64,000 nucleotides of DNA from UBA11098 sp041671525 (GTDB taxonomy: Bacteria > Patescibacteriota > Minisyncoccia > Moranbacterales > UBA2206): the NCBI GenBank assembly GCA_041671525.1, contig JBAZBJ010000003.1, positions 37,211 to 101,210 on the forward strand, in the 5' to 3' direction. Each line of letters starts with the position of its first letter. The stretch's first letter is position 1. A program made the translations under genes and the position numbers. The notes under the pieces were generated by a model. That model was not told the origin of the DNA. It saw only the letters and a list, made by a program, of their open reading frames with translations, and made no database searches. This document shows, one piece after another, positions 41,139-50,023 of this stretch.

Positions 41139-41480
41139 TTGAAGAAAAAAATTCTCAAATATCTGCTGCTCATTTTTGTCATACCCGGTGGTCAGCCTTA
41201 TATAGCGCTCGAACTGCTCTATAAGGCAGGAAGATTTTTCGAAAAAACCCTCAAAGAAAGGAGGAAGCGGATGAATGTAACATGTCCAATTAATGGCGGT
41301 ATTCTTGTTTCTCTCGATCTGTCGGACGAAGTGGCGAAATTGGCCACAAATAAGTCCGAATTGACCGGCAAGCATATTCAGACGCTGCTGCGTGAAGCCA
41401 GCAAACCCATAGTTGAGAGCGGGAGAAAACCAACAGAAGAAGACTTCAGGGAATACCTGGATGGATTGTCTACCAACTAG
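41139..41480 (+). CDS. Orphan gene product with two possible starts (113 or 70 residues)
   Basis: No family recognised. TTG at 41139 follows GGAGG at 8 nt and gives a protein with a hydrophobic N-terminus (about 5-28). Inside the same frame ATG 41271 follows AAAGGAGG and would give a soluble product of 70 residues (MNVTCPINGG...). Both sites are strong, so the gene may make two forms or only the shorter one. A private terminator follows. Confidence 0.6.
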   Translation: MKKKILKYLLLIFVIPGGQPYIALELLYKAGRFFEKTLKERRKRMNVTCPINGGILVSLDLSDEVAKLATNKSELTGKHIQTLLREASKPIVESGRKPTEEDFREYLDGLSTN

Positions 41481-41503
41481 CATGTGACGACATCCAGAAT
41501 TAG

Positions 41504-41536
41504 AGGCGGAGCCCAATGGCCGCCTTTTTCTTTTTC
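41504..41536 (+). terminator. Terminator of the 41139-41480 gene
   Basis: GGCGG and CCGCC arms followed by TTTTTCTTTTT. Confidence 0.75.
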
Positions 41537-41689
41537 CTAAAAACTGCTATACTAGTCTCAAGATTAACTAACTCGCAAAACCCATCGGGCAACCAGGGGG
41601 ATGGAGATAGAAAAAAACAATGTTTGGATTTGAGAAAAAATTACATATTTATTTTACGCAAAACCTTAGTTTTTAATTGAGGTTTTTTA

Positions 41690-41803
41690 AATTTCTAATT
41701 ACCAATTTCTAATTTCTAAACAATTTCCAATTTCAAAATTTTTAGACATTTGAGCATTGGGATTTTATTAGAAATTAGATATTAGAAATTAGGATTTATA
41801 AAC
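41690..41803. repeat. Inverted-repeat element with repeated TTTCTAAT words upstream of dnaE
   Basis: Left side TTTCTAATTACCAATTTCTA, right side TTAGAAATTAGATATTAGAA. Same layout as the ACGAAT and ACAAAT elements. The rest of 41537-41689 holds a possible ten-codon frame behind AGGGGG and a weak AAAACCT/AGGTTTT hairpin, and no clear gene. Confidence 0.7.
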
Positions 41804-41810
41804 ACACCTT

Positions 41811-44800
41811 ATGCCTGAAACCACTCCCACAAAATTTACTCACCTCCATGTTCACACCCATTACAGCCTTTTGGACGGTCTGGCCAAGATCGATGATATT
41901 CTTGACCGTGCCAAAGAGCTAGGGATGGAATCTTTGGCTATCACGGATCACGGGGTGCTGTATGGCGCCATTGAATTTTTTATCAAGGCCAAAGAGCGCG
42001 GCATCAAACCGATCATCGGTTGCGAGATGTATGTGACGCCCGGCGATCTCCACAGCAAGGATCCGTCCAGCGCCGACCGCAAACGCCATCACTTGATTTT
42101 GCTCGCCAAAAACGAAAAGGGCTACAAAAATCTGATGAAACTCATTTCCATCGCCCATCTGGAAGGTTTTTACTACAAACCGCGCATCGATCGCACGGTT
42201 TTGCGCCAATACGCGGAAGGCTTGATCGGCCTCTCGGCCTGCGCGGAAGGTGAGGTGCCCTCGGCCGCTATTGCCGGCGATTTGGAAAAAGCCGAGAGAT
42301 TGGCGTTGGAATATCAGGACATTTTTGGTCAGGGAAATTTCTATTTGGAAATCCAACATCATCCGAATTTTCCCAATCAAAAAGTCGCCAACGATGCCTT
42401 GATCGCGATGTCGAAAAAATTGAGCATCAAACTGGTGGCCACCAATGACATCCACTATGTGAAAAAAGAAGATGCCGGCATCCAGGATATTTTGCTGTGC
42501 ATCCAGACTAACCGCAAAGTGGAGGAGAAAGATCGGATGTGTCTGATGGATTTTGAATTGCATCTCAAAAGTCCGGATGAGATGGCCGAGCATTTCCAAG
42601 ACACACCGGAAGCCCTCACCAACACGCAAGAAATTGTCGACAAATGCAATTTGAAAATCACGCTGGGCGAAACGCAACTCCCCCACTTCGATGTGCCGGC
42701 GGGTTTCACCGACAAAAGTTATCTGCGCCATCTGTGTGAACAAGGATTGGAAAAAAGATTTACCCCGTTAAATCCCCGCCTCAGCGGGGACGCCCCTGGC
42801 GTATTTAACGGGGTTCTTAAGGAACCAGTAACTCAAGCCATGCTTGACCGGATGGAATATGAATTGGGCATCATTGAAAAAACCGGCTATGCTTCATACT
42901 TTTTGATCGTCCAGGACTTCGTGAACTGGGCCAAAGATCAAGGCATCGTGGTGGGACCCGGGCGTGGCAGCGCCGCCGGCAGTTTTGTTTCGTACTTGGT
43001 CGGCATCACCAACATTGATCCGATCAAATATGATTTGCTGTTTGAAAGATTTTTGAATCCGGAGCGCGTATCCATGCCCGATGTGGATATGGATTTTGCC
43101 GACGATCGCCGCGATGAAGTTCTGGACTATGTCCGCAAAAAATATGGCAACGACCACGTGGCGCAGATCATCACCTTCGGAACCATGGCCGCCCGCGCCG
43201 CCGTGCGGGATGCCGGTCGCGCCTTGGGACTGCCCTATGATTTTTGCGACAAGACCTCCAAATTGATTCCCCAATTTTCCAACATCCAAGAAGCGCTGGA
43301 AGAAAGCAAGGACTTCAAAGATCACTACAACAGCGGACCGGACGCCAAGAGATTGATCGACAGCGCCCAACGATTGGAAGGCGTGGCGCGCCATGCCTCA
43401 ATGCATGCTTGCGGCGTCGTCATCACCAAGGAGCCGGTAACGGAATATACCCCATTACAAAAAATTACCGGCAAAGGCAAGGGCGAAGGCACGGTGACCC
43501 AATATTCTTCTTCCACCAAATCCAGCTTTGTGGAAAAAATTGGTCTCTTGAAAATGGACTTTCTCGGTCTCAAAAACTTAACCATCATGCAAAACACGCT
43601 GCGCATCGTGAAAAGGATCAAAGGTCTGGACATCAACATTGACGATCTGCCACTGGACGATGAAGCCACTTACAGACTTTTGCAAAGAGCGGAAACTACC
43701 GGTGTCTTCCAGTTGGAAAGCTCCGGCATGAAAAGATATTTGAAACTGTTGAAACCGAATGTCATTGAAGATATCATCGCCATGGTGGCGCTGTATCGTC
43801 CGGGACCGATGGATTGGATTCCGGATTTCATCGCGCGCAAACACGGCGAAAAGAAAATTCACTATCTCCATCCCAATCTCGAACCGATTCTCAACAAAAC
43901 CTATGGCGTGGCGGTGTATCAAGAACAGGTCATGCAGATCGCGCGCGACTTGGCCGGCTTCTCACTCGGCGAAGCGGACGTTTTGCGCAAAGCCATGGGT
44001 AAGAAAATTTTTGCCTTGATTCAGGAACAAAAAATCAAGTTCATCGAAGGTTGTGTGGCGCAAGGCGTGGAGCGTCGCATCGGTGAAAAAGTTTTTGAAT
44101 ATATCGAACCGTTTGCGGGTTATGGCTTTAATCGCTCGCACGCCGCTTGTTATGCCCTGATCGGCTACCAAACCGCTTATCTCAAGGCGCACTTCCCCGC
44201 TGAATTTATGGCGGCGCTTTTGACTTCCGACCAGAGCGTCATTGATCGCGTGGCCATTGAAGTTTCCGAATGTCGCGATATGAGCATCGAAGTGCTGGCA
44301 CCGCACGTCAATGAAAGTTTCGAAGAATTCGCGGTGATTGTGGAACCGGAAACCAAGAAAGAGCGCATCCGCTTCGGACTCAACGCCGTCAAAAATGTCG
44401 GGCAGAATGTCGCGCATGAAATTGTCGCAGAAAGAAAGAAAAATGGCCCCTTCAAAAACCTCACCGATTTTGTAGAACGCGTGGCCACCAAAGATTTGAA
44501 CAAAAAATCCATCGAGGCGCTGGCCAAGGTTGGGGCGCTCGAAGGCTTTGGCGAGAGAAACCAGATCATTGTGTCAATTGAAAACATCATCGCCCATTCC
44601 AAAAATTTCCAGAACGAAAAAAATTCCAACCAGGCCAGCTTGTTCGGCGCCGCGGAAATCTCGCTGCCCGAAATCAAACTGTTGGAAACCGAACCGGCCT
44701 CCAAAAAACAAAGATTGAATTGGGAAAAAGAATTGCTGGGACTCTATATTTCCGACCACCCCGCTCGCGAATACAAAGAATATTTTGAGAAGATGGCCAC

Positions 44801-45374
44801 TCCGATCAAGGAACTGACGCCGCAGATGGTCGGCCAGAACATCAGTATCGGCGGCGTCATCACCAACGTGCACAAAATTTATCTAAAAACGCAAAAAACC
44901 ATGCTCTTTGTGCTGGTCGAGGATCTGGACAGCAAGATGGAAATTTTGGTTTTTCCGAAAGTTTTGGAAACCACCGCCTCTTCCTGGGAGGATGAAAAAG
45001 TCATTCTGGCTAGCGGCAAGTTGTCCGACAAGGATGGCATTTTCAAGCTGCTGTGTGACAGTGTCAAAACCATCAACCAAGAGGAGCTGGAAAAATTCAA
45101 GCGAGTTTTGCATACGCAAAAAATGAATGAAGATAAAAAAACAGAGGGGGTCTCTGCAAAAAATAAACTGATCGTCACTCTGCCGGCCAATTCCACCCAA
45201 GAAACGCTCAAAAAAATTTCCGGTTTTTTTGATCAATGTGAACGCGGAACTATGAAAGTATATTTATCGATCAAGGATTCCAAATTAGAAACACCCTATC
45301 GCGTAAATTTTGGAGATACACTGTTGGAATCATTGAAAACGTCCGTGCCGGAAATACAAACTGAACTTCTTTAA
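41811..45374 (+). CDS. dnaE: DNA polymerase III alpha subunit
   Basis: 1187 residues, the usual length. The N-terminal PHP domain (FTHLHVHTHYSLLDG, LAITDHG) is followed by the C-family polymerase core with GPGRGSAAGS and catalytic PDVDMDFADD (about 422-431). The helix-hairpin-helix region and a C-terminal OB domain come last. A palindromic repeat is read in frame at about residues 318-335 (TPLNPRLSGDAPGVFNGV). Replicative polymerase; dnaX lies elsewhere in the window. Confidence 0.96.
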   Translation: MPETTPTKFTHLHVHTHYSLLDGLAKIDDILDRAKELGMESLAITDHGVLYGAIEFFIKAKERGIKPIIGCEMYVTPGDLHSKDPSSADRKRHHLILLAKNEKGYKNLMKLISIAHLEGFYYKPRIDRTVLRQYAEGLIGLSACAEGEVPSAAIAGDLEKAERLALEYQDIFGQGNFYLEIQHHPNFPNQKVANDALIAMSKKLSIKLVATNDIHYVKKEDAGIQDILLCIQTNRKVEEKDRMCLMDFELHLKSPDEMAEHFQDTPEALTNTQEIVDKCNLKITLGETQLPHFDVPAGFTDKSYLRHLCEQGLEKRFTPLNPRLSGDAPGVFNGVLKEPVTQAMLDRMEYELGIIEKTGYASYFLIVQDFVNWAKDQGIVVGPGRGSAAGSFVSYLVGITNIDPIKYDLLFERFLNPERVSMPDVDMDFADDRRDEVLDYVRKKYGNDHVAQIITFGTMAARAAVRDAGRALGLPYDFCDKTSKLIPQFSNIQEALEESKDFKDHYNSGPDAKRLIDSAQRLEGVARHASMHACGVVITKEPVTEYTPLQKITGKGKGEGTVTQYSSSTKSSFVEKIGLLKMDFLGLKNLTIMQNTLRIVKRIKGLDINIDDLPLDDEATYRLLQRAETTGVFQLESSGMKRYLKLLKPNVIEDIIAMVALYRPGPMDWIPDFIARKHGEKKIHYLHPNLEPILNKTYGVAVYQEQVMQIARDLAGFSLGEADVLRKAMGKKIFALIQEQKIKFIEGCVAQGVERRIGEKVFEYIEPFAGYGFNRSHAACYALIGYQTAYLKAHFPAEFMAALLTSDQSVIDRVAIEVSECRDMSIEVLAPHVNESFEEFAVIVEPETKKERIRFGLNAVKNVGQNVAHEIVAERKKNGPFKNLTDFVERVATKDLNKKSIEALAKVGALEGFGERNQIIVSIENIIAHSKNFQNEKNSNQASLFGAAEISLPEIKLLETEPASKKQRLNWEKELLGLYISDHPAREYKEYFEKMATPIKELTPQMVGQNISIGGVITNVHKIYLKTQKTMLFVLVEDLDSKMEILVFPKVLETTASSWEDEKVILASGKLSDKDGIFKLLCDSVKTINQEELEKFKRVLHTQKMNEDKKTEGVSAKNKLIVTLPANSTQETLKKISGFFDQCERGTMKVYLSIKDSKLETPYRVNFGDTLLESLKTSVPEIQTELL
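42763..42815. repeat. 53-bp inverted repeat inside dnaE
   Basis: Outer arms ACCCCGTTAAAT and ATTTAACGGGGT with an inner CCCCGC/GCGGGG hairpin. Read in frame within the alpha subunit. Confidence 0.9.
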
Positions 45375-45673
45375 TAACTATCTGCCTCTCGACTTTTCTC
45401 TGCCCGAGCAATCGCTTCGGTATATTTGCTTTTGTTCACCATGGTAGCCTTAATCAACTCTTGCTTTATTTCTTCCTTAGATGAAGAAAACCTGCTGCGC
45501 ATCAGCAAAAACATCTTATCTTCGGCGCTTTTTTCATTTTCCGCTACCATCGGCTCCACTACAGTTATCATTTGACTTTCAGCAACCGCATATGGAATTT
45601 TGGCCTCCACCAAAAAATATGAACTTTCTTTTTCTTTTTTCACCGCACTAATTTGGCTAGGGTTCCATTCCAT
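45371..45673 (-). CDS. Small protein of unknown function, 100 residues
   Basis: No family recognised. The N-terminus has a beta-like stretch (SSYFLVEAKIPYAVAESQ). The rest is charged helix (SSSKEEIKQELIKATM). It converges with dnaE, overlapping its stop by 4 nt, and lies 20 nt behind the exonuclease gene, probably co-transcribed with it. Confidence 0.6.
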   Translation of the reverse strand: MEWNPSQISAVKKEKESSYFLVEAKIPYAVAESQMITVVEPMVAENEKSAEDKMFLLMRSRFSSSKEEIKQELIKATMVNKSKYTEAIARAEKSREADSY

Positions 45674-45693
45674 AAAAAATAATTTAAATTTGC

Positions 45694-46296
45694 TTATTCT
45701 TCAAACACCATCCGCTTGAACACCGCGCGGGTGGTTTCCACGTCGCGTTTGCAATATTCCAGAATATCATCAACTTTGCCGGCTTTGAAAAAATCCCAGA
45801 CTTGCGAACCGTCGATGCCGTCTTTGGGTGTCGGGATGCCCAGCGCCAACGCCAAATGCTCCAAGCCGACTGTCCCCATCCCCCAGCGCACCCATTCTTT
45901 CATGGTGTCAAAAATCGGAAAGCTGCGGTAGCGCGCGAAATTCAGATCCACCGATGGCATCACATTGTTGACAATCGAACGTTGATAGATAAAGCGCAGG
46001 TCAAATTCCATGACGTTGTGCCCGATGAATTGATCGGTGTTCTTGGCCAGTTCCCAAAATTGGCGCAAAGTTTCTTTCTCATTGTTGTCGTTATACAAAA
46101 CATCCACCTCATCATCGTCCACCGCGTAGCCGATGCACAGAATGCGTCCGAAAGCGCCGTCGAAAGAAGTCTTGGCGACATAGTCATCAAAATTCTCTTC
46201 GCCCTTATTTTTCTTGGCATGCAAAAGCTTTAATGTCTTGTAATCTTCCTCCGAGGCCGGCAAAGTTTCAATGTCTAAAAATAAGCGCTGGGTCAT
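45694..46296 (-). CDS. 3'-5' exonuclease, DEDD family (PolB exonuclease-like)
   Basis: 200 residues. The three exonuclease motifs are FLDIETLP (Asp, Glu), IGHNVMEFDL (Asp) and YCKRDVETTRAVF (Tyr, Asp). A stand-alone proofreading-type or RNA-trimming nuclease; the substrate is not known. It lies next to dnaE on the opposite strand. Confidence 0.87.
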   Translation of the reverse strand: MTQRLFLDIETLPASEEDYKTLKLLHAKKNKGEENFDDYVAKTSFDGAFGRILCIGYAVDDDEVDVLYNDNNEKETLRQFWELAKNTDQFIGHNVMEFDLRFIYQRSIVNNVMPSVDLNFARYRSFPIFDTMKEWVRWGMGTVGLEHLALALGIPTPKDGIDGSQVWDFFKAGKVDDILEYCKRDVETTRAVFKRMVFEE

Positions 46297-46365
46297 AAAA
46301 AAATAAGTTTACTAATTACTGCGTTAATTATAGCACAAGAATAACTCAGCGATTCGCGGGCTTCA

Positions 46366-46602
46366 AAAAGCTTGGATTTAAGGAGGAGTCCGCCGCGGAC
46401 GACGGGGAAAAGCCGAGCTTTAAGTGAATGGCTTGAGTTTTGCCGCGGGTATCAAAAAGTTTAGCTTTAGAGAATATTCCTGTCAGGGAGCGAAAAGCTA
46501 AACTTTAAGTGAGGAGCCGCGAGCCTCCGGGTTGCCTATCCGCGGCGGCGGATTCGCTGATTCGGCGGTTCCTCTCTAAAGCTGAGCTTTAGGGCGATAG
46601 AG
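46366..46602. repeat. Cluster of three related palindromes
   Basis: Unit one (46366-46425) AAAGCTTGG...GCCGAGCTTTAA; unit two (46457-46509) AAAGTTTAGCTTT with exact complement AAAGCTAAACTTT; unit three (46576-46592) CTAAAGCTGAGCTTTAG. Units one and two both end in CTTTAAGTGA. The stretch 46297-46690 holds no gene. The core resembles the 803-845 palindrome. Confidence 0.8.
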
Positions 46603-46689
46603 GCTCAATAAAGCACCAATGGATACTGGATTCGGAAGCGAGAAACCGTGATCGCTCGCATACTTCCCTACTACCGACTTTATTTTAGC

Positions 46690-46727
46690 ACAAAATTAAG
46701 AGCCTCGCGTGAAATACAACGCGAGGC
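46690..46727 (-). terminator. Terminator of the 46792-47469 gene
   Basis: GCCTCGCGT and ACGCGAGGC arms with TCTTAATTTTG after, on the minus strand. Flanking sequence matches that at 38480-38540. Confidence 0.82.
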
Positions 46728-46791
46728 CCAAAACTTACGTCTTTAGGACTAAGAATCTCAGGCCTAGACCTGAGTGACAAAGTCCTGAGTA

Positions 46792-47469
46792 CTAACTTGC
46801 GAGCAACGCCGCGGGCCAGACAGAGAGGAAGCCATAGTCGAGCCAGAAGTGGCTCGAGTACCACTGACCAACGCCGAAACACAGACAACGGACGATGAGG
46901 CTACCATCAGAGGGGCCGCGAAATATCGTGCCCCAGAAGAAAATGAATATGGTGTTGCCATTTCCATCTTTCTTCCACTCTTCCGGAATAAGATGTAGGT
47001 TCTCAAGAAGTGCGTCAAGGATGTTCGCATTGAGCACCCACTTACCAGTAATCTCCTCCTTGAGTTCGTACCCTTTGATCACCTTTCCGTCTTTCTGTCG
47101 CTCAGACAGATACAGAATAACCTTGTGGCCGCCTACATACAATCCATCTTTGCGTTTTTCAACTTTGACCCATCCGCCACCGGTATAAGTTTCAACTTTC
47201 GCTCCGTCAAAAGGCAGTCTGGGAGCAATATCAAGATTGACCTCAATAACAGTCTCACTCAAAAAGCGGACACGCTGAGTTGTGAGATATTCTTTGCCGA
47301 GGGGTTCCAGCACTTTTTCGGAAAAATATTTTTTACCCTCTTCAGTTACAATCCAGGATATTATCTCAATCCCGATTCCCATTTTCTTGAATGTGCCGCG
47401 AATAATCGCAAACACACTCAGTAAAACTGAAAAAAACTGGCCGAGCTGCTTCCAATCCAACTTCTTCAT
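46792..47469 (-). CDS. Orphan family protein A (225 residues), paralogue of 38573-39214
   Basis: ATG 47469 follows AGGAGG. An N-terminal helix is followed by a beta-rich middle and the family end (SDGSLIVRCLCFGVGQW, WLDYGFLSVW). The DNA of the last 60 bases still matches the 38573-39214 gene, but the reading frame there differs: the paralogue reads VSQVSTQD where this one reads ALLAS and stops. A frameshift near the 3' end is therefore possible. Its promoter (48697-48725) is cut off by an IS30 insertion. Confidence 0.65.
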   Translation of the reverse strand: MKKLDWKQLGQFFSVLLSVFAIIRGTFKKMGIGIEIISWIVTEEGKKYFSEKVLEPLGKEYLTTQRVRFLSETVIEVNLDIAPRLPFDGAKVETYTGGGWVKVEKRKDGLYVGGHKVILYLSERQKDGKVIKGYELKEEITGKWVLNANILDALLENLHLIPEEWKKDGNGNTIFIFFWGTIFRGPSDGSLIVRCLCFGVGQWYSSHFWLDYGFLSVWPAALLAS

Positions 47470-47646
47470 ACTTCCTCCTCTGCCGCCTCATTGCAGATGC
47501 ATAAAGCATTGCGCCGACTTAGCTTTCCGAAATATCCCGCTTCATAGCAGGTTCAAGAAAATTTCGTAAAATTCCCTAAAAACTGCTATGAAGAAAATCG
47601 CAAATTAACATATTCAAAGAGCTTTCTTGCTTGTAAATTTACATTT

Positions 47647-48664
47647 GAAGTGCAACACTCATATAATTAAGATATGAGTAAAATTTTAAAGTACAAGCAT
47701 TTCAAGCAGAATGAGCGAAATGAGATCGCCATCCTACTGAAGAAGGACTATTCCCTCAGAGACATCGGATATGCCTTGGGGAGAAACCCATCTTCAGTAA
47801 GTCGTGAAATCAAGCTTAATTCGGTGAGTGGAGTATACGATCCGCGCAAAGCCAAGCAGAAAGCCCGCACCAGAAGAAAACATTCCAAATATCAGTGCAT
47901 GAAAATCAGAGAGCTTTCTTGGCTGGAAAAATATGTTTCAGAGAAACTACAGGCCTGCTGGACACCGGAGCAAATAGCCGGCAGATTAAAATCTGAACAT
48001 GGATATACAATCATTTCCGCTAAAAGCATCTACGAATATATCTACAGTGTCTATGGCCAACATCTCAGCCCGTACCTTACCTACAAGCAATTCCACAAAA
48101 GAAAAGGCGGGGTAAGAAAACGCGGGGTAAGAAAACGCGGTTGGGGCGGAGGCATCAGAAACAGAGTGTCTATTGATGATAGGCCAGCCGTTGTGAATGA
48201 ACGATCACGCTTTGGAGATTTTGAAGCGGATACGCTGGGAGCCATTAAAACGGACAAGGAAGTCTTAACTGGAATTACGGAACGCCTGTCTCGCTTTTTG
48301 ATACTCGAGAAAGTACCTCGCTTAAAATATGCTATGGACGGATTCAAAAAATCATTAAACCCGTATCAGAACATAGTTCAGACTATGACTTTCGACAATG
48401 GCTTTGAAAATTCACGCTACGCGGAATTGAATGTTGACACCTACTTCTGTCATCCTTTTTCTTCCTGGGAAAAAGGTGGGATTGAAAATACTTTCGGTAG
48501 ACTCCGCAGATTCATTCCCAAGAAAGAATCTCTTAAATCCTACTCTCCGGAAAAAATATCTGCTATCATGAAAATCATGAACGATACTCCCAGAAAATGC
48601 CTTGGATACAAGACACCAACTGAAGTTTTCAATGAGCAATTATCATTAACGGGTGTTGCACTTG
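47647..48664 (+). mobile_element. IS30 family insertion sequence, copy 2
   Basis: Inverted ends AAGTGCAACACT (47648-47659) and GTGTTGCACTT (48653-48663) enclose the transposase. It lies in the leader between the 46792-47469 gene and its promoter. Confidence 0.85.
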
Positions 48665-48678
48665 AGGGTAAAATGTAG
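47674..48678 (+). CDS. IS30 family transposase (copy 2)
   Basis: 334 residues. The N-terminal HTH (FKQNERNEIAILLKK, GRNPSSVSREI) is followed by the DDE core: Asp in FGDFEADTLG, Asp in TFDNGFENSRY, Glu in WEKGGIENTFG. A short tandem duplication is visible (GGVRKRGVRKRG). It looks intact. Like copy 1, its C-terminus (VALEGKM) runs through the terminal repeat and ends outside the element. Confidence 0.95.
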   Translation: MSKILKYKHFKQNERNEIAILLKKDYSLRDIGYALGRNPSSVSREIKLNSVSGVYDPRKAKQKARTRRKHSKYQCMKIRELSWLEKYVSEKLQACWTPEQIAGRLKSEHGYTIISAKSIYEYIYSVYGQHLSPYLTYKQFHKRKGGVRKRGVRKRGWGGGIRNRVSIDDRPAVVNERSRFGDFEADTLGAIKTDKEVLTGITERLSRFLILEKVPRLKYAMDGFKKSLNPYQNIVQTMTFDNGFENSRYAELNVDTYFCHPFSSWEKGGIENTFGRLRRFIPKKESLKSYSPEKISAIMKIMNDTPRKCLGYKTPTEVFNEQLSLTGVALEGKM

Positions 48679-48696
48679 GTCTGATACTGATTTAAT

Positions 48697-48725
48697 AGTC
48701 TACACTTAAAACGCCACTTTGTCAA
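48697..48725 (-). promoter_or_regulatory. Promoter stranded by IS30, originally of the 46792-47469 gene
   Basis: TTGACA, 17-nt spacer, TAGACT on the minus strand, followed by ATCAGTATC, as at 39314-39342. It points into the IS. Confidence 0.75.
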
Positions 48726-48766
48726 ACGCAAAGTGGATTTTTTGGCTATAATAAAGGTTTTTACAC

Positions 48767-49954
48767 TCAAAAACTCGCGATGAGGCCATTGTAGCTGTTG
48801 ACTTTCTGGTTATAAACTTTAATCTGGGCGTTGTAATCCTTAATCTCTTTCTGCACCTGAACCAGAAAATTATTATACTTTTTCGCCATTTTATTATAGT
48901 CCTCAGCATCTTCCGCTTTGGCCAGCTTGTCTAAATCTTTACGCATATCCTCCAGTTTCGCCTTGTCTGCGTTGATTTTTTTGTTGGTCGCCACAAATTC
49001 TTTCTTGGTTGCGAATATCCAGCTGCTCAGCGCATCGATCTGCTGCGAAATTTTCAGAGTGTTAACGATGCCGGCATATGTCTGGCCTGATGATTTTTCA
49101 AAGATTTCCACCGGTCCCAGATTCTTTTCATCGAATTGATCCTGACTGTTGTCGAAATAATCCAACTTCGCAACGCTTCGCGCCTGATTGTCAGCCGCGC
49201 TCAAGGTTGGAATCATACCGATCCGGCTGCCAACCGCCGTAGTCTCCGCCAAACAATACCCGGAATCATAGGTGGAATATTGATTGGCACATTGGACGGC
49301 CACCGCCATGTGATTTTCCGCTTCATAGACGAACAAGGCCGCACCATAACCCAAATGGCGCAGCAAAGCATAGGCCAAGAAACTTTTATCCGAACACACG
49401 CCCGTGTTTCCATAGAGCGTTTCATATGGATAACTGACCAAACCTTGACCTGAGCCGGCCAAAATCAACTTGGCCTTGGCTTCGTCATAGGGAATCGCCT
49501 GCACGAAAGCCATGACCAACTCCACAATTTGATCGTCTTTCAAATTATTTTTTTGCCCGGCCTGTTTCAAATCGGCCGCGATTTTGGCAATCGTGTCATC
49601 GCCCGGCGCCACTTGCAAAAACATGGCAAAATATTTTTCTTTCCAGTCGGTCGGCAGCTCGCCTTGATATTCAAACTCCTTGGGCTGCGCCGCGTAAAAA
49701 TCCGCGATGGATCCATACAGCGTTTCCGTAAGAGTATAATTTTTCTGATTGTACGTCCATTTGAAATTGACGGTTTTCGGCTGGCTTTTTTCCGGCAATG
49801 TTTTCTCGACCACGCCTTGTAACTGCTCCTGCATGAATTGCCGCGGATCCAGTGAAATATTTTTCCTTTCTTTAATCCAAAAAATCAAAACAACCACTGC
49901 CAAAATCAGTACTAGTTTAAAAAGAAGCTTTGTAATTTTTCTCAATATATCCAT
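48767..49954 (-). CDS. Transglutaminase-like protein, membrane-anchored, with coiled-coil tail
   Basis: 395 residues. N-terminal membrane anchor (about 8-27), then a transglutaminase-like domain with Cys187 in GNTGVCSDKS and His215 in EAENHMAVAV. Residues about 300-390 are a long coiled coil (KKINADKAKLEDMRKDLDKL...). It probably acts outside the membrane as a protease-like or crosslinking enzyme; many relatives are uncharacterised. Confidence 0.78.
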   Translation of the reverse strand: MDILRKITKLLFKLVLILAVVVLIFWIKERKNISLDPRQFMQEQLQGVVEKTLPEKSQPKTVNFKWTYNQKNYTLTETLYGSIADFYAAQPKEFEYQGELPTDWKEKYFAMFLQVAPGDDTIAKIAADLKQAGQKNNLKDDQIVELVMAFVQAIPYDEAKAKLILAGSGQGLVSYPYETLYGNTGVCSDKSFLAYALLRHLGYGAALFVYEAENHMAVAVQCANQYSTYDSGYCLAETTAVGSRIGMIPTLSAADNQARSVAKLDYFDNSQDQFDEKNLGPVEIFEKSSGQTYAGIVNTLKISQQIDALSSWIFATKKEFVATNKKINADKAKLEDMRKDLDKLAKAEDAEDYNKMAKKYNNFLVQVQKEIKDYNAQIKVYNQKVNSYNGLIASF

Positions 49955-49976
49955 GTCTAAATAGTACTACAAAATC

Positions 49977-50000
49977 AAAAACCCCGCCAAAAGCGGGGTC
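49977..50000 (-). terminator. Terminator of the HU gene
   Basis: ACCCCGC-cttttg-GCGGGGT type hairpin; on the minus strand TTTTTGATT follows. Confidence 0.88.
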
Positions 50001-50023
50001 TTGATTAAAAGTTCAAATAAACC

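Noticed and set aside
41919..42743. Minus-strand frame of 274 codons opposite dnaE
   Set aside because: Antisense shadow of the PHP and following region of dnaE, rich in His and Phe as expected from reverse reading.
46764..47030. Alternative 88-codon minus-strand frame ending SQVSTQDFVTQV
   Set aside because: Only its last codons match the paralogue; the rest is a shadow of the 46792-47469 frame. It was used only as evidence for a possible 3' frameshift.
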